Shown here in pieces: positions 63,638 through 64,000 of a DNA stretch of 64,000 nt. Numbering within the stretch: the first letter of the stretch is position 1; every line of letters begins with the position of its first letter. The stretch covers positions 62,001 through 126,000 of the forward strand of contig JACYUQ010000004.1 of NCBI GenBank assembly GCA_014841835.1, written 5' to 3'. Position numbers and translations under genes: made by a program. Below the pieces are notes generated by a model. It was given only the letters and a program-made list of their open reading frames with translations. It was not told the origin of the DNA and did not search any database. Source of the DNA: Oxalobacteraceae sp. CFBP 13730 (GTDB lineage: Bacteria > Pseudomonadota > Gammaproteobacteria > Burkholderiales > Burkholderiaceae_D).

Positions 63638-63949
63638 GATTTGTCCCCGTTCAAGTTCTGCATCAGTATGTCGATGCATCCGAGTCATGGCTAACCAGCG
63701 GCATCGGTACCGCACCATAGCGGCCCAACCAGAGTAGCCTGAAGGAAATATCATGTCGCGTGGAAATTCACACCCAGTCGGCATCGTTACAACACTTACA
63801 CCAGTCGTTTCCTCAATAACATTTTTTCTTTGGCACAACTTTGTAAATACAAAATATGTGACGCCTTGTTTCAGTTAATTAACAATCATGAACAGATAAC
63901 CCTGATCGCAAAAAAAAACACGCGCGAACGATTCGCGCGTGTTCCGAAT
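63638..63949. other. upstream region of the S8 protease gene
   Basis: About 310 bases with an AT-rich part at 63800-63910 that should hold the protease promoter, plus a terminator at 63909-63944. No gene recognised; an open frame extends the protease upstream to 63838 but shows no protein-like features. Confidence 0.4.
63909..63944 (-). terminator. rho-independent terminator for the gene entering at the right edge
   Basis: AACACGCGCGAA, CGA loop, TTCGCGCGTGTT; on the minus strand the stem is followed by a long T run (A at 63910-63919). Confidence 0.85.
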
Positions 63950-64000
63950 TCAAGAACTGCCCTGCGCCATGGCATGCCAGGACGCAGAGGTCACGGTCTT
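63950..64000 (-). CDS. 3' end of an unidentified gene (runs off the window)
   Basis: The minus-strand frame from base 64000 ends with KTVTSASWHAMAQGSS and a TGA at 63950-63952, six bases before a strong terminator. Position argues that this is the end of a real gene; the 16 residues are too few to name it. Confidence 0.4.
   Translation of the reverse strand, partial: KTVTSASWHAMAQGSS

Noticed and set aside
1..64000. CRISPR arrays, tRNA and rRNA genes
   Set aside because: No regularly spaced direct repeats, cloverleaf-like sequences with TTCRA arms or rRNA segments were recognised by eye on either strand; a tRNA scan would be needed to exclude them fully.

Overview
The window looks like chromosomal DNA of a GC-rich betaproteobacterium, most likely an Oxalobacteraceae member of the Massilia/Duganella/Telluria type. 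This is inferred from the base composition, the dense TonB-receptor and glycosidase loci, and the set of housekeeping genes (GTP-type PEP carboxykinase, rdgC, a divergent ssb/uvrA pair, fused MrpAB antiporter). No rRNA or tRNA gene was recognised to confirm it.

Layout. 1-7 kb: a partial folE, a membrane protein, nudC, an AraC regulator, a YbjJ-like MFS transporter, then ohr with a 146-bp inverted-repeat element (MITE-like) lying between ohr and its probable terminator. 6.0-14.7 kb: a beta-glucan/cellobiose utilisation locus with a divergent LacI repressor, paired LacI-type operators, a TonB receptor, a GH1 beta-glucosidase, an MFS permease and a GH9 glucanase that carries an in-frame C-terminal UPF0303/HbpS-like domain. 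14.7-22.2 kb: two small hypothetical genes, then a complete mrpA(B)CDEFG sodium/proton antiporter operon with overlapping genes. 22.2-31.3 kb: a gluconate-type operon with two GntR-like palindromes, gntK, a TonB receptor, gntP, a double beta-helix protein fused to a gluconolactonase-like propeller, and a ThuA protein.

31.3-34.8 kb is a small AT-rich island. It holds a truncated NYN-domain gene, a solo insertion-sequence end, an orphan 444-residue protein with an HELTH metallopeptidase motif, and a decayed IS3-family element. 34.8-43.95 kb (minus strand) is the most interesting part: a cobalamin riboswitch followed by an exported, membrane-anchored CobN-like chelatase, a TolQ/ExbB-type channel, a DUF2149 (ExbD-like) protein, a TonB receptor and a PepSY transmembrane protein, all tightly coupled. 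It reads as an envelope system for importing a corrinoid or other metal-tetrapyrrole and possibly stripping its metal.

44-64 kb: kynurenine-pathway genes (kynU, kynA) with a VOC protein; a hipBA toxin-antitoxin pair with a clear candidate operator; divergent ssb and uvrA with a LexA box between them; a MerR regulator with two TipAS domains, bracketed by near-identical terminator hairpins; pckG; a D-2-hydroxyacid dehydrogenase; an unknown protein; a one-domain asparaginase; rdgC; dinB with its own LexA box; an exported acetamidase/formamidase; and a secreted subtilase with a PPC domain. The last bases hold the 3' end of another minus-strand gene.
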